NCBI GenBank assembly: GCA_030770425.1
Contig: JASJFT010000344.1
Coordinates: 1 to 30,897 of the forward strand
Length of the DNA: 30,897 bases
Source: Darksidea phi
Lineage: Eukaryota; Ascomycota; Dothideomycetes; Pleosporales; Lentitheciaceae
Direction of reading: 5' to 3'
Shown here: in pieces, positions 28,173-30,897 of the stretch
Numbering within the stretch: the first letter of the stretch is position 1
Layout: each line of letters begins with the position of its first letter
Made by a program: the position numbers and the translations under genes
Notes under the pieces: model-generated
Told to the model about the DNA's origin: nothing
The model's input: the letters and a program-made list of their open reading frames with translations, nothing else
Databases searched by the model: none

Positions 28173-30763
28173 ATGCCTGAGCAGGAACGAACGCAGTCGC
28201 CCGACGGGCCCGCGTCGGTGTCGGGGGCAGCTACTGCCACCTTCTCCCATGTTTGCGAGATGTGCCAACGGATCTCTCACCTGGCAGGAACCTTAAGGCA
28301 CGGATGGCAACAGGTTGTGGACTTCCACACCCGGGGGCAGTTGGACCGCTCGGTAGCCGAGGAGAGATGCCATCTGTGCTGCAAGTTGCAAGGTGTGGTC
28401 GCCAAGAAGGAAACGTCCGACGGGCCCATTGCAGCTTCAAAGCTGCTTCGTGTGGAAATACGCCGGCACAAAGACATCGGTATCTCGTTAGTTCTTACCC
28501 ATGGCAGCGCGAGTCGCTCAGTCCTAGGCTATATCACCTTTTGGTTGAAGGATGCCTATGGTAAAAATCCCCAAATTCTCCTCCTGCCAGGTATTCCATT
28601 ATAAATAATACGTCTGACACTCGACTTGGGCCAGGACTACAGCCACCAACGGTTTCACTCTCAACAAACACGCAAAGTGAAGACAGTTGGGCCCAAGTAA
28701 CCAGCTGGATCAGCTCTTGCGCCAACGACCATCCCAGATGCCAGAGCGTACGCGAGCACCGCAGCTCTAGTCCTGCTTTGATTAGCGAGATGCCGCAACG
28801 GCTCCTTGCGGTGGGCAGAATAGGCGACTTGCAAATCAAAATGAACGAGGTCCAGGACATCGCGTCAGTTGCTTTGCCCGTCCCGCTCTATACGACCCTC
28901 AGCCACCGATGGGGAGACATCGAACCGATTCGGCTGCTGAACGAAAACTACCAAGCGTTTCTACGGGGAATCCAATTTGAGGAGCTTCCTCAAACCTTCA
29001 AAGACGCCGTGTTCATCACTCGCAAACTGGGGGTGCCTTATATTTGGATCGACTCTCTCTGCATCATCCAGGATTCTACCAGCGACTGGGAAATCGAGTC
29101 AGCAAAAATGCATCGAGTTTACCGGCGTTCGTTTCTCAATATCTGCGCATCCGCAGCCCTTGACGCCAGAGGCGGCCTATTCTATGCACGGGATCCGCTA
29201 TCAACTATCCCATGCGTCATCCAGGCTGGTGCTGACGAAAACAACCAGCTCCTCGTGTCTCCCTATGAAACAGACCATCTATCTGGGGAATCGGAGATTT
29301 TGAAAAGGGGATGGGTCTATCAAGAGTTGGCGCTGGCACCGCGGGTTTTGTTCTTCGCACGTGAAGAATTATACTGGCAGTGCTACGACCTTGAGGCCTC
29401 GGAAACAATGCCCGCGGGGATCCCTCACGACGCTCAGGAACCTCGAGACTCTCAAGACTCCCAGGACCCCAAAAGTTCGCTTTACCACCGCTTGACAAGA
29501 CTACGGACTGAGAGCAACTCGGGACGCTGGGACGCTTGGTGTAAGCTCGTTGGGGAATACTCCGGAAAACGCCTGACGAGGTTTTCTGATAAGCTGGTAG
29601 CCATGGCCGGCTTGGCTGCCGAATTTGGCCAAGCATGGGACAACACGACCTACCTTGCTGGTTTGTGGAGTTTTCGACTACGCCAGGGTCTCCTTTGGAA
29701 AGCTACGAAACATGGCCAGCCACAGCTGCTCTCTTATACCGCACCGTCTTGGTCGTGGGCTTCTATAGATTCCGGGGTTTTTCAGCCAACCTCGGAGTAT
29801 TACATGCACAGCGAAGGTCTTGCTGAGGTGCTGGACGCCAGCGTAGACCCTGCTACAGCTACTGACCCGTACGGCCAGGTCAAGCGTGGCTCGGTTCGGC
29901 TCGAGGGACCGTTGATAGAATCACTTATATCCTCATCGACGGCCCAGACAGTGGAATTGAAATGGGTGGCCCAACTCGACGCCGGGGTCAGCGGTATTGC
30001 TGATGAGTTGGGCGTATTGAAAGAGGTGCCAATAGAATTAATGTGGGACGACAGCGCAATGGGCAAGCTTATACGAGCTGCAACGGTTCACCTTGCCCCT
30101 CTCGAGCTCGTCCTTACCGGGTACGGGTTACGCCTGGAGGGCCTGGTATTGACGCCAACCCACTCGAAGGAGGGCGAATACCGGAGACTGGGCTGCTTCT
30201 CCGTGGTCGACGATTGGCGACCAACGCCCGATTGGAGCGCTCTTGGCGAGCCGGACGTGAGCGACAGCGAGCCGGACATGGACGACAGCGAGCCGGAGAT
30301 GGACGACAGCGAGCCGGACATGGGCGACAGCGAGCCGGACGTGGGCGACAGTGAGCCGGACGTGGGCGACAGCGATACGAACAAAGTTATGACTGCAGGA
30401 GATGTGGCTGCCATTATAGAGGACTACAAGCGTCAAACGAAATTGGACGACAAGGACCCCCGCTTAGAAACAATGAAGACGAGGATGGCCGCGACAACGG
30501 GAGGGTCCAATCGGTTCCCCAGAAGCGACCCGTACCATAACGGAAATATCGATCGGGAGATCAGAAGGCGTTACGATAGGGAGCTACAGGTCGGGGACTA
30601 TCCGCATATCAACGCATTTCTCGTTTCTGTCTTCTTCATGGGCGAGCTTCTCAAGTGGGGAACAAAAGACTCAATAGAAGCCTCAACAGAGACCTCGAAA
30701 GAAGCAAAACTGGCCCAACTGGGTAACTGCGGCAAAGGATACTACAGGTTCGAGATAATTTGA
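28173..30763 (+). CDS. HET-domain protein 2 with C-terminal heptapeptide repeats, two exons
   Basis: The exons are 28,173-28,590 and 28,635-30,763. The 44-nt intron has GTATTC, a CTGAC branch site and CAG. Splicing restores one frame of 848 residues. The start is the first ATG in frame after an upstream stop. The N-terminus has two Cys pairs, CEMC (28-31) and CHLC (66-69), a layout common before fungal HET domains. The HET core has YTTLSHRWG (225-233), PYIWIDSLCIIQD (274-286) and RGWVYQE (364-370). Residues 678-719 are six acidic heptads of the type EPDMDDS. The tail after them (about 720-848) is charged and ends YYRFEII. It is expected to act in non-self recognition and cell death, though no partner is known. 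The first exon was joined by me; a prediction starting at the second exon would miss 187 residues. Confidence 0.9.
30248..30373 (+). repeat. 21-bp coding minisatellite, six units
   Basis: Six consecutive 21-bp units start with GAGCCGGA and encode EPDVSDS, EPDMDDS, EPEMDDS, EPDMGDS, EPDVGDS and EPDVGDS. Units differ by one to three bases and none is shifted, so any gain or loss of a unit keeps the frame. The array ends where GATACGAAC replaces the unit start. Confidence 0.95.
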
Positions 30764-30897
30764 AACCCGAGAACAATACTGCTGGGGATCGGCATCGTCT
30801 TTTTCTTTTTCTTTTAATAATTATTTGATTTGGATTTGCATAGTGGGAGTCTCTTTAGAAGGTCCGCACGAAACATAGTAGGAGTTTGTACATAGTA
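30764..30897. other. 3' flank of HET gene 2 with dispersed repeat copy 2
   Basis: A pyrimidine run (TCTTTTTCTTTTTCTTTT, near 30,798-30,816) follows the stop codon. Then 30,840-30,897 is the second copy of the 59-bp repeat at 25,001, continuing to the window edge. It may extend further. Confidence 0.7.

Noticed and set aside
30088..30436. Repetitive minus-strand frames rich in SGSLSPTS or VRLAVAH
   Set aside because: They are the antisense readings of the 21-bp minisatellite in HET gene 2.

Overview
The window looks like an accessory or boundary region of a filamentous ascomycete (Pezizomycotina) chromosome. The evidence is short GT-AG introns with CTGAC/CTAAC branch points, two HET-domain genes, fungal chromovirus and copia retrotransposons, and mutation typical of repeat-induced point mutation (RIP). 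A dothideomycete such as a member of the Pleosporales would fit, but that is inference. No taxonomic marker gene is present.

Positions 1 to about 16,080 form one AT-rich, gene-free block. CpA and TpG dinucleotides are almost absent, while CpG survives. Every ATG, TTG, CTG and GTG contains TpG, so the block has practically no start codons. Reading through the stops on the minus strand, I recognise three retrotransposon bodies: a Ty3/Gypsy chromovirus (from before the window start to 7,165), a copia element (7,166 to about 11,270) whose reverse transcriptase is cut by the Gypsy LTR, and a second copia element (about 11,290 to 14,900) whose pol stops in the integrase/RT linker where the first copia begins. 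The simplest reading is nested insertion.

From about 16,100 the composition becomes normal and six genes follow. They are a type II membrane protein with a lysozyme/transglycosylase-like ectodomain (minus), a 680-residue HET protein (plus), a 102-residue two-exon hydrophobic protein (minus), a GH16-like protein with a Pro/Gln-rich head and no signal peptide (plus), a three-exon zinc-free MDR oxidoreductase (plus), and an 848-residue two-exon HET protein with a 21-bp minisatellite in its coding region (plus).

The gaps hold several short dispersed repeats. Pairs of copies differ in part by CA-to-TA or TG-to-TA changes, which shows RIP-type mutation leaking into or bordering the genic part. Functionally, two HET genes (heterokaryon incompatibility or allorecognition type) and a membrane-tethered muramidase-like protein beside a RIP block suggest a non-self-response neighbourhood. 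The other three genes look like ordinary housekeeping or hypothetical genes. I saw no tRNA, rRNA, CRISPR array or telomere repeat.
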